Positions 17,995-25,999 of a stretch of 64,000 nt of DNA are shown here, piece after piece. The stretch is from an uncultured Celeribacter sp. (GTDB taxonomy: Bacteria; Pseudomonadota; Alphaproteobacteria; Rhodobacterales; Rhodobacteraceae). Made by a program: the position numbers and the translations under genes. Position 1 is the first letter of the stretch; each line of letters starts with the position of its first letter. The notes beneath the pieces are model-generated. The model made no database searches. It worked only from the letters and a program-made list of their open reading frames with translations, and was not told the origin of the DNA. Where the stretch lies: NCBI RefSeq assembly GCF_963675965.1, contig NZ_OY780935.1, positions 1,600,501-1,664,500 on the forward strand, given 5' to 3'.

Positions 17995-19202
17995 CCTTTG
18001 ACGCTCCCGGCCGTCAGGCCTTTGGTCATGAATTTTTCAAGGCCAAGGAACAGCGCCATGATCGGAACGGTAGCGATCACCGACCCGGCCATGAGGTGCT
18101 GCCTTGGGATCTCCGAGGAATTGAGGGACGCAATGCCGCGTGTCAGCGTGAACTTCGACGGGTCGTCCAGCAGCATGAAGGCCAGCAGGAATTCGTTCCA
18201 GGCGATCATGAAGACATAGAGCGACACCGAAGCCAGCGCCGGAAGCGACAGCGGCAGGGTGATTTTCCAGATCACCTGAAGCCGTGACAGACCATCCATA
18301 AGACCGGCCTCCTCGACTTCGGAGGGCAGCCCCCGGAAATAGCCCTGCAGCATGTAAAGCGCCACGGGAATGGTCGTGACCGGATAGATCATCACGATCC
18401 CAGCAATCGAGTTGCGCAGCCCCATCATCGAAAAGGCGATGTAGATCGGCAGCGCCAGAACGATCATCGGCACCATGTAGATCAGCAGGATCGAGCGCGA
18501 AAACGCGGCCTGCCCGGTGAAACGCAACCGCGCCACCGCATAGGCCCCAGGGATTGCAAACAGCAGGGTGATCAGAACCGTCAGCACCGAGATGTAGAAC
18601 GAGGTCCACATATAGGAGCCAAAGTTGAAATCCCGGATCAGTTCGACATAGGAGCGGAACAGCCCCCAGCCCTGGCTGAGATCAATCGAGAAATCGAGCG
18701 GGTTCTGCATCAGTTCCGCCTGATTTTTCAGGCTGGTCATCACCATCACATAGAAGGGGATCAGCACGATTGCCGTAAAGAAGATATAGCCAAAGCCTTT
18801 CAGTCCCAAAATGACCGAACCTTCGAATTCATGCCGGGTCAGCGCGCCCATGGGCAGGTCTTCCAGATAGTAGACCATGGGCCAGCCGATCCCGACCCCC
18901 ATGAAAACCGCCGCCACAATATGCGCCACCAGTGACACGTTGCCGGTCAGAACCGGCCCGACGCCCACGGCAAGTGCGGCGAAATAGACAAGGCTCAGCG
19001 CCACAGCGGCCACAATCGCCTTGCGACCGCCCAGCAGCGCCAGACCGGTCACACCACCGAAAAGCAGCGACCAGAGGAGCGACGGGCGGAACGGTTCGCC
19101 CGTGGCGAAGCTCATGGCGATCGACACGGTGACCGCAACGACAAAGGTCCAGAGCGCGCCCAGAAGCGGGCCCGTGAGATAGCCGAAACGCAGGTACTTC
19201 AT
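17991..19202 (-). CDS. Sugar ABC transporter permease (MalG type) with N-terminal membrane extension
   Basis: This 403-residue permease is about 120 residues longer than usual MalG-type subunits (near 280). The core from about residue 135 is standard: a first helix around 137-157, then the transport domain with the EAA-type motif EVEEAGLMDGLSRLQVIWKITLPLSLPAL. The extra N-terminal part contains four hydrophobic segments (about 9-31, 42-57, 62-81 and 89-112), so it is a membrane module and not a misplaced start: the frame follows directly from the ATG at 19202, which overlaps the previous permease stop by four bases. The function of the extension is unknown to me. Confidence 0.88.
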   Translation of the reverse strand: MKYLRFGYLTGPLLGALWTFVVAVTVSIAMSFATGEPFRPSLLWSLLFGGVTGLALLGGRKAIVAAVALSLVYFAALAVGVGPVLTGNVSLVAHIVAAVFMGVGIGWPMVYYLEDLPMGALTRHEFEGSVILGLKGFGYIFFTAIVLIPFYVMVMTSLKNQAELMQNPLDFSIDLSQGWGLFRSYVELIRDFNFGSYMWTSFYISVLTVLITLLFAIPGAYAVARLRFTGQAAFSRSILLIYMVPMIVLALPIYIAFSMMGLRNSIAGIVMIYPVTTIPVALYMLQGYFRGLPSEVEEAGLMDGLSRLQVIWKITLPLSLPALASVSLYVFMIAWNEFLLAFMLLDDPSKFTLTRGIASLNSSEIPRQHLMAGSVIATVPIMALFLGLEKFMTKGLTAGSVKG

Positions 19203-20446
19203 AGCCCTTCCTCCTTCGACATGAATTTGAAGAAGAAGACCGAGAACAACAGCAGGCAGCCGAAGATCACGACAGCAACCGCCGCGCCTGCGCCAATGTT
19301 CGACACAGCAAAGGCCTGTTCATAGACGCTCACCGTCAACACCCGCGTCCCCGCGTTGCCGCCGGTCAGCAGGAAGATGTCGTCGAACTTGTTGAAGGTC
19401 CAGATGAAGCGCAGCAGGAACAACACCGAGAGGATGCCCAGAAGCTGCGGCAGGCTCAGATACCAGAACTGCTGGAAGGGCGAGGCCCCGTCCATATCCG
19501 CTGCTTCATACATATCTGTCGGAATGGACTGCATCCGCGCCAGAATGAACAGGAAAGACAGCGGGAAATAGCGCCAGATTTCAAACAATGTCACCATGAT
19601 CAGCGCCAAAGGCCGTTCGCCGAAGAAGTTGATCGACTGGTCGGTCACCCCCATCTGCACCAGCAGGGCGTTGGCAGACCCGGAGAACGGATCGAACAGC
19701 AGGATCCAGGCGAAGGCCACCGCGATCACGGGCGCCACATAGGGGAACAGATACAACCCCCGCAAAATCCCCTGCCCGCGGAACGAATGGTTCAGCAGCA
19801 TTGAGGCAAACAGCCCCATGATCATCGCCCCCAGCGTGCCGAAGATCGTGTAGAACAGGGTCACACCGAGCACCGAAAAGAATTCCTCTCCGTCGAACAC
19901 GCCAGCAAAGTTCTTGAGCGTAAACTCACCGTTCGTCAGCACGAAGGACGCTTTGCCATCGACCTGCACCGGGTCTTCGTCAATCTCGCGACCGGCATCA
20001 AAATAGGCCTGTTCGGTGATCACGGGGATGCTCAGCGTCTCGCGATGGCCGCCCTCCCAATCGCCCAAATCACAGCTCAACTGCCCCTCTGCGATCTCGC
20101 AACGCGGGTCCAGATCCCCCGCCAGCGTCAGCCCCTCGGGCCAGACGTCTTCAAGAGTGACCCCGGTGATCTCCGAACTGGGCGAAGAGTTGCGCAGTCG
20201 ATAGCGCAGCGTGGCGTCGTCGCCAGCGGCCGCCGGACGACCGCGCAGGTCTTCGCGCACCACGGCCTCGGGTGCCCGCAGGTCCGACAAGGACACGGGC
20301 TTCACTGAAATCCAGAAAATCGCCAGAAGCGGCAAAAGCACCACCAAGGAAACGGCGGCAATGGTCGGGGTCAAAAGGCCCCAGGCAAGTCGCGCTTCGG
20401 TCCGGGCCAAAGGCCCCGCACCGCGCGGCGGTCCGATATCCGACAT
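19199..20446 (-). CDS. Sugar ABC transporter permease (MalF type) with inserted DUF11-like beta domain
   Basis: The 415-residue permease has a first helix at about 21-47 and the transport core from about 190, with the EAA-type motif EAADMDGASPFQQFWYLSLPQ. Between them lies a periplasmic insert (about 60-175) whose part 75-142 looks like a DUF11/Ig-like beta domain: DATLRYRLRNSSP, TLEDVWPEGLTL, and a Cys pair in RCEIAEGQLSCDLG. MalF of E. coli also has a large periplasmic loop, but of another fold. I chose the ATG at 20446 because GGGAG lies six bases before it; the frame is open to 20479. The insert could touch the binding protein. Confidence 0.86.
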   Translation of the reverse strand: MSDIGPPRGAGPLARTEARLAWGLLTPTIAAVSLVVLLPLLAIFWISVKPVSLSDLRAPEAVVREDLRGRPAAAGDDATLRYRLRNSSPSSEITGVTLEDVWPEGLTLAGDLDPRCEIAEGQLSCDLGDWEGGHRETLSIPVITEQAYFDAGREIDEDPVQVDGKASFVLTNGEFTLKNFAGVFDGEEFFSVLGVTLFYTIFGTLGAMIMGLFASMLLNHSFRGQGILRGLYLFPYVAPVIAVAFAWILLFDPFSGSANALLVQMGVTDQSINFFGERPLALIMVTLFEIWRYFPLSFLFILARMQSIPTDMYEAADMDGASPFQQFWYLSLPQLLGILSVLFLLRFIWTFNKFDDIFLLTGGNAGTRVLTVSVYEQAFAVSNIGAGAAVAVVIFGCLLLFSVFFFKFMSKEEGL

Positions 20447-20478
20447 GGAAAACTCCCTGTCCGGTGTCTTGAAAAGCA

Positions 20479-20502
20479 CGGGGCGACAGGTACGCCGCCC
20501 CG
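20479..20502 (-). terminator. Intercistronic hairpin after the binding-protein gene
   Basis: On the minus strand CGGGGCG and CGCCCCG pair across ten bases, followed by GTGCTTTTC. It lies in the 77-base gap after the binding-protein gene and probably attenuates or protects mRNA, giving more binding protein than permease. Confidence 0.6.
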
Positions 20503-20523
20503 CAAGGAGTGCACCTCAGGCGC

Positions 20524-21873
20524 TTATTCGATTGCACCCAGTTGCGCATTGAGCTGGGCCACGGCCTCGCTCGCGTCGATCTGGTCATCGATGAATTCGC
20601 GCACAACCTGGTTGATGACCTGAGAGTTGTTCATCTTGGAGGCCAGAGCCAGCTGACCTTCCTTGACGCCCCAACGCTGAGCCACATCCAGACCGCCGAC
20701 GATTTCGTCAATCATCTCTTGGGCATAGAGATCCCCAAGCGGTGCCTTGCGATCCACACCAACCGGCAGTTTCGCCCATTCCTTGACGAAATACGCCGGG
20801 TCCTCTTCGGTGCCGTTGCGGGTCGGGAACATACCCTCGGGCGCAATCGACAGCGTTTCGACATAGCCTTCGCTCATCGAATAGGCGACGAAGGCTTCGG
20901 CGGCATCGAGCGAGGCGTCGGTGGTGATGCCGAAATAGTTGATGTTGGCATAGGCCGCGCCATCCGGGTTCGACGGACCGGCAAAGTTGGTCACGATCCC
21001 GGTCTTGGACGCGAGTTCGCCCGAGGTCGGGTCATCGTTGATGGTGGGCGGAGCACTGTCGCGCAGACCGGCCAGCTCATCGAGGATGAAGGGCGACCAG
21101 AAGACCATGGCCGTGTCACCTGCGAAATACAGCGTGCGGGCCTGATCCCAGTACAGATCCCCCGGAGGTGAGGCTTTCGCGATCTGTTTGTAGAACTCCA
21201 GAACCTCGGTGGTCTTGGCCTCATCGAGCGGCGCAAAGCCGTTTTCATCCACCGGGCTGACGCCATTGGCGAGGAAGACATGTTCCAAAACCTGGCTCAT
21301 GAAGGCTTCATCGACCTTAGTGGCCGCGACGAAACCATACATTTCCGGCGGATTGTGGAGTTTTTCGATGGCCGCTTCGACCGCCGCGTAGGAAGTTGGC
21401 GCCTCAAGACCCGCTTCGTCGAACAGATCCTTGCGGTACACGATCATCTGGGTCCAACCGTTGGCTGGCACAGAGGCATAGACATCTTCCATTGCGGCCA
21501 TGTTGAGCGCGCCGGGAGCGAAGGTATCGGCCCCCAGATCCTCAATCACATCGGTGGCTGCATCCGGGTCCAGAATGCCCGCTTCTGCCCAAGGCAGCGC
21601 GTATTGCAGCGGGTGGTAGATCACATCCGGCAGGTCCCCGGCCGCGAAAGCAGCCGTGGCGCGGGTCCCAAGGTCGGACTCGGTCACCGGAATCACTTCA
21701 ACGGTGTGACCGGTCTCTTCTTCAAAGGCCGCGGCAACCGCTTCCTGCTTGGCCAGGCGCTCCGGTTGTTCCTCGGTGGTCCAGAACCGGATGGTATCCG
21801 CGCTGGCGGCAAAGCTTGTCAAAGCCATGGCCGTCGCGGCACTGGTCAATAGAGCGTGTTTAGTGAACGTCAT
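20524..21873 (-). CDS. Extracellular solute-binding protein, family 1 (sugar type)
   Basis: This 449-residue periplasmic protein has a Sec signal peptide (N-terminal FTKHALLTSAATAMALTS then cleavage after ASA, near residue 25), and the mature part begins DTIRFWTTEEQ as in cluster-D sugar-binding proteins. Conserved elements include the DLPDVIYHP region and the NGFAPLDEAKTTEVLEFY linker. It is encoded directly after the LacI regulator (25 bases) and before the two permeases. It captures the substrate for this importer, by context a glycoside related to glucosylglycerate. A stable hairpin follows the gene. Confidence 0.9.
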   Translation of the reverse strand: MTFTKHALLTSAATAMALTSFAASADTIRFWTTEEQPERLAKQEAVAAAFEEETGHTVEVIPVTESDLGTRATAAFAAGDLPDVIYHPLQYALPWAEAGILDPDAATDVIEDLGADTFAPGALNMAAMEDVYASVPANGWTQMIVYRKDLFDEAGLEAPTSYAAVEAAIEKLHNPPEMYGFVAATKVDEAFMSQVLEHVFLANGVSPVDENGFAPLDEAKTTEVLEFYKQIAKASPPGDLYWDQARTLYFAGDTAMVFWSPFILDELAGLRDSAPPTINDDPTSGELASKTGIVTNFAGPSNPDGAAYANINYFGITTDASLDAAEAFVAYSMSEGYVETLSIAPEGMFPTRNGTEEDPAYFVKEWAKLPVGVDRKAPLGDLYAQEMIDEIVGGLDVAQRWGVKEGQLALASKMNNSQVINQVVREFIDDQIDASEAVAQLNAQLGAIE

Positions 21874-21898
21874 CTCTCTCTCCCTGAGTTTGCGATGA

Positions 21899-23017
21899 TT
21901 AACGTATGTGAGACTGGCGCGTGTTCAGAGCCAGCTTGCACGCCAGTTGGTCTGGCGACAGTTCCGGTCGTCCGGTGGAGGCACCGGCGCGGAATTCGGG
22001 ATCGATCAGTTTCTGGCTGGCCGGGGCGGTGGCATCACGAATGCGATCGATCAGCATCGCGCCCAGCGCGGCACCGACCTTGCGGTTGTCGACGCAATAG
22101 GTCGCCAGCCGCGGCCACATCACGGCAGCCTCGGGCGATCCGTCATAGCCGATGACCGACAGATCCGATCCGATCGACAGATCCAGCCCGTTGGCGACTT
22201 CATAGACACCGCGTGCCAGCGTGTCTGTGGCACAGAGGATGGCGGTCGGCGGTTGCGGCAGCGCCAGAAACTGCCGGGCCGCCATGGCCCCTTGCTGGGG
22301 TGACAGCGCGCCTTCGATATGCAGTGCCTGATCATAACGCAGCCCCATATGATGCATGCCGCTCAGATAGCCCCGGGTCCGGTGATGGGAAAATGCATGC
22401 TGGTCCGCGCCGCCGATATAGGCGATACGCCGATGCCCGAGCCCGGCCAGATGTGCGACCGCGCCGGCCATGGCCATTTCGCCATCCGCATCAAAATAGG
22501 ATATATTATTGAGGTTCTTTGGCCGCCCATAGCAAATGAACGGAATATTTTCCCGCTGCAGCAGCGTCACCCGCGGATCATCGAGAAGCACCCGCGGCAG
22601 GATAAACCCATCCGCCTTCTGGTTCTGCACGAGATCGCGCATCACCCGCAACGTGCCCTCATCATTATCGGCGGTGGAGACGGTCAGAGACCAGCCTTCG
22701 ATCGAGGCGGATTGCGTCAAACCCGCCAGAAACTCGGCCAGAAACGGGCGGTGCGCATCATGTTCGGACAGTTGAATGACCAGCCCAAGGGCCTGACTGC
22801 GGCCGGTGCGGATCGCCTGCGCATGGCTCAGGGGATGATAGCCCATCGCCTGAGCAGCGCGGATCACGCGCATGCGGGTCGTTTCGGAGATGTCGGGATA
22901 ACCGTTCAGCGCACGCGAGACAGTGCCTTTCGTCAGACTCAAGGCCTGTGAAAGATCGCTGATCGTCACCCGCGCATTGTCGCGGGATCGACGGTCTAGT
23001 TTTGCCTCTGCCCTCAC
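21899..23017 (-). CDS. LacI-family transcriptional regulator of the glycoside operon
   Basis: The 372-residue protein has an N-terminal LacI helix-turn-helix (TISDLSQALSLTKGTVSRAL) with the hinge ending MGYHP, then a periplasmic-binding-protein-like sensor domain. I chose the GTG at 23017, which has GGAGG eight bases before it; an upstream ATG at 23068 would overlap the operator region. The gene comes first in the operon, 25 bases before the binding-protein gene, and a perfect palindrome of LacI-operator type lies 33 bases upstream, so autorepression with release by the imported sugar is likely. Confidence 0.9.
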   Translation of the reverse strand: MRAEAKLDRRSRDNARVTISDLSQALSLTKGTVSRALNGYPDISETTRMRVIRAAQAMGYHPLSHAQAIRTGRSQALGLVIQLSEHDAHRPFLAEFLAGLTQSASIEGWSLTVSTADNDEGTLRVMRDLVQNQKADGFILPRVLLDDPRVTLLQRENIPFICYGRPKNLNNISYFDADGEMAMAGAVAHLAGLGHRRIAYIGGADQHAFSHHRTRGYLSGMHHMGLRYDQALHIEGALSPQQGAMAARQFLALPQPPTAILCATDTLARGVYEVANGLDLSIGSDLSVIGYDGSPEAAVMWPRLATYCVDNRKVGAALGAMLIDRIRDATAPASQKLIDPEFRAGASTGRPELSPDQLACKLALNTRQSHIR

Positions 23018-23049
23018 GTGATTCGCCTCCTCAGTATCACCATGGGTTT

Positions 23050-23065
23050 CCGAAACCGGTTTCGG
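23050..23065 (-). promoter_or_regulatory. LacI-type operator, perfect 16-base palindrome
   Basis: CCGAAACCGGTTTCGG is a perfect palindrome with the central CG-containing layout of LacI-family operators. Outer arms GGTTTCC (23045-23051) and GGAAACC (23071-23077) form a second, nested repeat. It is placed to control lacI and the whole downstream transport operon. Confidence 0.8.
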
Positions 23066-23077
23066 CAATGGGAAACC

Positions 23078-23430
23078 TCAGTTAGCTCAAAAACAGTGCG
23101 TGCCAAGCATGCTGCGCAGCATTTTTGGCGCATCTCGGAACAAATGCAGGCATATCCGCAATGCGTTTCGCGGAAATCATCCTGCAGGCCCCCGCTTGGG
23201 CAGAGCCACTCAGGCAAAGCCACACCGACCGCGCACCTCGGCCAGTTCTGTGCGGAAAGCTGTTCACAAAGCCTCGATCATCCGGCCCATCACGTTGATC
23301 CGGTTGCACAAAACCGAGCGTTGTGCAGAAATTCATAAAAAGAACAGATCAGTTTGATATGCCTCATGGAGCTGCGCGATCCGGCGCGGCATTGAGACCG
23401 CAAACAGACGAAAAAAAGCAAGGATCGCAC
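23078..23430 (+). promoter_or_regulatory. Upstream region of the phosphate acyltransferase gene
   Basis: About 350 bases without a supported gene between the LacI operator and the GTG start at 23431. It must hold the pta-ackA promoter. I see no strong promoter pair, hairpin or repeat in it. Confidence 0.3.
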
Positions 23431-24819
23431 GTGCCCCTTTTCCAGAACGTTCCCTTCGACCAGCTTGAGGTCGGAATGGAAGCCGAAATCCGACGTCTCT
23501 GCATCTCGGATGACCTCTATGTCTTCGCCCATGCCTCGGGCAACCTGAACCCGCTGCACCTGCCGCGTGAAGATGGTGACGGTGACGGCCATCCCGAGGC
23601 GGTCGCGCCCTCTTTCTGGGTGGGCTCGCTGATCTCTGCGGTGCTGGGCAACAAGCTGCCCGGACCGGGAACCCTGTATAAATCCCAGAACCTGCAGTTT
23701 CATGAACGCGCCCATGCCGGGGATGAACTCGTGGCGCGGGTCAAACTGATCCGCAAAGAGGGACCACGCTGCGCTGTCTTCGAAACTTCCGTGGCGCGCA
23801 CCGATGGCACCCTGCTGGTCGAAGGCGAAGCCGAAGTCTATGCACCGCTCGAAAAGACCATGTTCGACAGCCACGATGTGCCGGGGCTGACCGTCGAAAG
23901 CCACCGTCATTTCGACGCGCTTTTGGCACGGGCAGAACCGCTGCCGGAAATGCGCACTGCCGTTGTCGCCCCCGAAGAGACCAACTCTCTGCGCGGCGCG
24001 TTGCTGGCGGCAGAACACACGCTGATCAAGCCAATCCTGATCGGTGACGAAAGCCGCATCCACAGCACTGCCAAAGAGCTGGAGATGTCTCTCGACACAG
24101 TCGAAATCATCCATTGCGAAAGCCATATCGAAGCCGCGCAACTTGCCGTCACCATGGTGAACGAAGGCCGCGCCGCGGCGATCATGAAAGGCCATCTGCA
24201 CACCGACGATCTGTTGCGCCCGATACTGCGCAGCAACGGCGGTCTGAAAACCGGCCGTCGCCTCAGCCATATCTTTGTCATGGATGTGCCGGGGCTGAGC
24301 CATCTGCTGATGGTCACGGATGCAGCCATCAACATCGCGCCCGATCTGCCGACCAAGGTCGATATCGTGCAGAACGCCATCGATCTGGCGATCAGCCTCG
24401 GGCTCGACACGCCCAAGGTCGGGGTCTTGTCCGCGGTGGAAACCATCAACCCGCAGATCCCGTCGACACTCGACGCCGCCGCGCTGTCGAAAATGGCAGA
24501 ACGCGGCCAGATCACCGGCGGCATCGTCGACGGGCCACTGGCCATGGACAACGCCGTCAGCCTGTCTGCAGCGCGCACCAAGGGGCTGAAAAGCCTCGTC
24601 GCCGGCAAGGCTGAAATCCTTGTCGTGCCCAATCTGGAAAGCGGCAACATGCTGGCCAAGGAACTAAGCTTCATCGCCCATGCCGAAGCGGCTGGCGTGG
24701 TGATCGGTGCGCGTTGCCCGATCATCCTGAACTCCCGCTCGGACAGCGACAAATCCCGGCTGGCCTCCTGTGCTGTGGCCGCTCTGCATGCGGCGCGGCT
24801 GCGTGGTGGGGTGTCGTAA
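23431..24819 (+). CDS. MaoC-like domain fused to phosphate acetyl/butyryltransferase
   Basis: The 462-residue protein joins an N-terminal MaoC/hotdog domain (about 1-150) to a C-terminal phosphate acyltransferase domain (about 165-460) that interconverts acyl-CoA and acyl-phosphate. The phosphotransacetylase part shows AAIMKGHLHTDDLLRPIL, FVMDVPGLSHLLMVTDAAINI and GGIVDGPLAMDNAVS. In the MaoC part the usual catalytic pair reads N38-x-N-P-L-H43, so the Asp of the R-hydratase motif is Asn. GTG at 23431 follows AAGGA by seven bases; an upstream in-frame ATG at 23323 has no support. Its TAA overlaps the ackA ATG, so the pair forms one acetate or butyrate node. Confidence 0.88.
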   Translation: MPLFQNVPFDQLEVGMEAEIRRLCISDDLYVFAHASGNLNPLHLPREDGDGDGHPEAVAPSFWVGSLISAVLGNKLPGPGTLYKSQNLQFHERAHAGDELVARVKLIRKEGPRCAVFETSVARTDGTLLVEGEAEVYAPLEKTMFDSHDVPGLTVESHRHFDALLARAEPLPEMRTAVVAPEETNSLRGALLAAEHTLIKPILIGDESRIHSTAKELEMSLDTVEIIHCESHIEAAQLAVTMVNEGRAAAIMKGHLHTDDLLRPILRSNGGLKTGRRLSHIFVMDVPGLSHLLMVTDAAINIAPDLPTKVDIVQNAIDLAISLGLDTPKVGVLSAVETINPQIPSTLDAAALSKMAERGQITGGIVDGPLAMDNAVSLSAARTKGLKSLVAGKAEILVVPNLESGNMLAKELSFIAHAEAAGVVIGARCPIILNSRSDSDKSRLASCAVAALHAARLRGGVS

Positions 24820-25985
24820 TGTCCGGCAACTGCATTATGACCATTAACGCCGGGTCATCCTCGGTGAAATTCGCGCTCTACGAGGTCGCGGAGGTGCCAC
24901 AACAGATCGCGCGCGGTCAGGTCGAAGGCATCGGCGCCACGCCCAGCTTTCGCTTCAAGTCCGGCGGCCCCGAAGGGCGCAAAGAGATCGACGCCCCCGA
25001 CCAGGACGCCGCTTTAGCGGTGATCTTGCAGGAAATCACCCCGCTCTTGTCGGGCCGCGAAGTGGTCGGCGTCGGCCACCGGATCGTGCATGGTGGCCCG
25101 CTGAGAGCCACACCGACAGAGCTGACCGAAGACGTTCTGGCCGATCTCGCGACCTTCAATCCGCTGGCGCCGCTGCACCAGCCCAACAACCTCTCTGCCG
25201 TTGGGGCCGCGCAACGCGCCTTTCCCTATGCGCTGCAGATCGGCTGTTTCGACACGGCCTTTCACCGCAACCACCCTTGGGAAAACGATATCTACGCGAT
25301 CCCGCGCAAATTCTACAAACAGGGTGTCAAACGCTACGGGTTTCACGGGCTGAGCTATGACTACGTGTCTCACCAGCTGATCCGCGAACGCCCCGATTTG
25401 CATGGCAAACGCATCATCATCTGTCATCTGGGCAGCGGCGCCTCAATCTGCGCGGTCAACGGCGGGCATTCGATTTCTTCCTCCATGGGATTCTCGCCGC
25501 TCGATGGCATCCCCATGTCGACGCGCTCCGGCCATCTCGATCCCGGCATTCTGCTCTATCTGATGGAAACCGAAGGCATGAGCGTGCAGGAGCTGACCCA
25601 TATGCTCTATCACGAATCCGGCCTTCTGGGCCTGTCCGGCATCAGCCATGACATGCAGGTGCTGGAAGGGTCGGACGAACAAGGCGCCAAAGACGCGGTT
25701 GAATATTTCGTTTACCGTGTCCGGCGTGAAATCGGCGCCATGGCGGCGACGCTCTCAGGCATCGACGCTTTGGTGTTCTGCGGCGGCATCGGCGAAAACT
25801 CTCCCAACATTCGTGGCCAGATCATCGAACGGCTCGGTTTTCTGGGCATCACCCCCGATGAGGCGGCGAATGCCCGAAACGCCAAGGAGATCGCCACGGG
25901 GCCGACCCCGGTCTTTGTCCTGCCCACAGACGAAGAACAGGTGATCGCCGACGCCGTGTCCAAGGCGCTGACGCCAATGCATTGA
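24819..25985 (+). CDS. ackA: Acetate kinase (acetate/propionate/butyrate kinase family)
   Basis: AckA interconverts acetyl-phosphate plus ADP with acetate plus ATP. The 388-residue protein starts MSGNCIMTINAGSSSVKF, has the substrate-phosphate motif around FDTAFHRNHP, the RRYGFHG-type segment KRYGFHGLSYDYVS, and HLGSGASICAVNGG. The ATG at 24819 shares its A with the TAA of the upstream acyltransferase. Together they give reversible acyl-CoA to acid conversion with ATP gain. Since the partner is a MaoC-fused transferase, a wider acyl range than acetate is possible. Confidence 0.93.
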   Translation: MSGNCIMTINAGSSSVKFALYEVAEVPQQIARGQVEGIGATPSFRFKSGGPEGRKEIDAPDQDAALAVILQEITPLLSGREVVGVGHRIVHGGPLRATPTELTEDVLADLATFNPLAPLHQPNNLSAVGAAQRAFPYALQIGCFDTAFHRNHPWENDIYAIPRKFYKQGVKRYGFHGLSYDYVSHQLIRERPDLHGKRIIICHLGSGASICAVNGGHSISSSMGFSPLDGIPMSTRSGHLDPGILLYLMETEGMSVQELTHMLYHESGLLGLSGISHDMQVLEGSDEQGAKDAVEYFVYRVRREIGAMAATLSGIDALVFCGGIGENSPNIRGQIIERLGFLGITPDEAANARNAKEIATGPTPVFVLPTDEEQVIADAVSKALTPMH

Positions 25986-25999
25986 GGCTGCAAGGCAGT

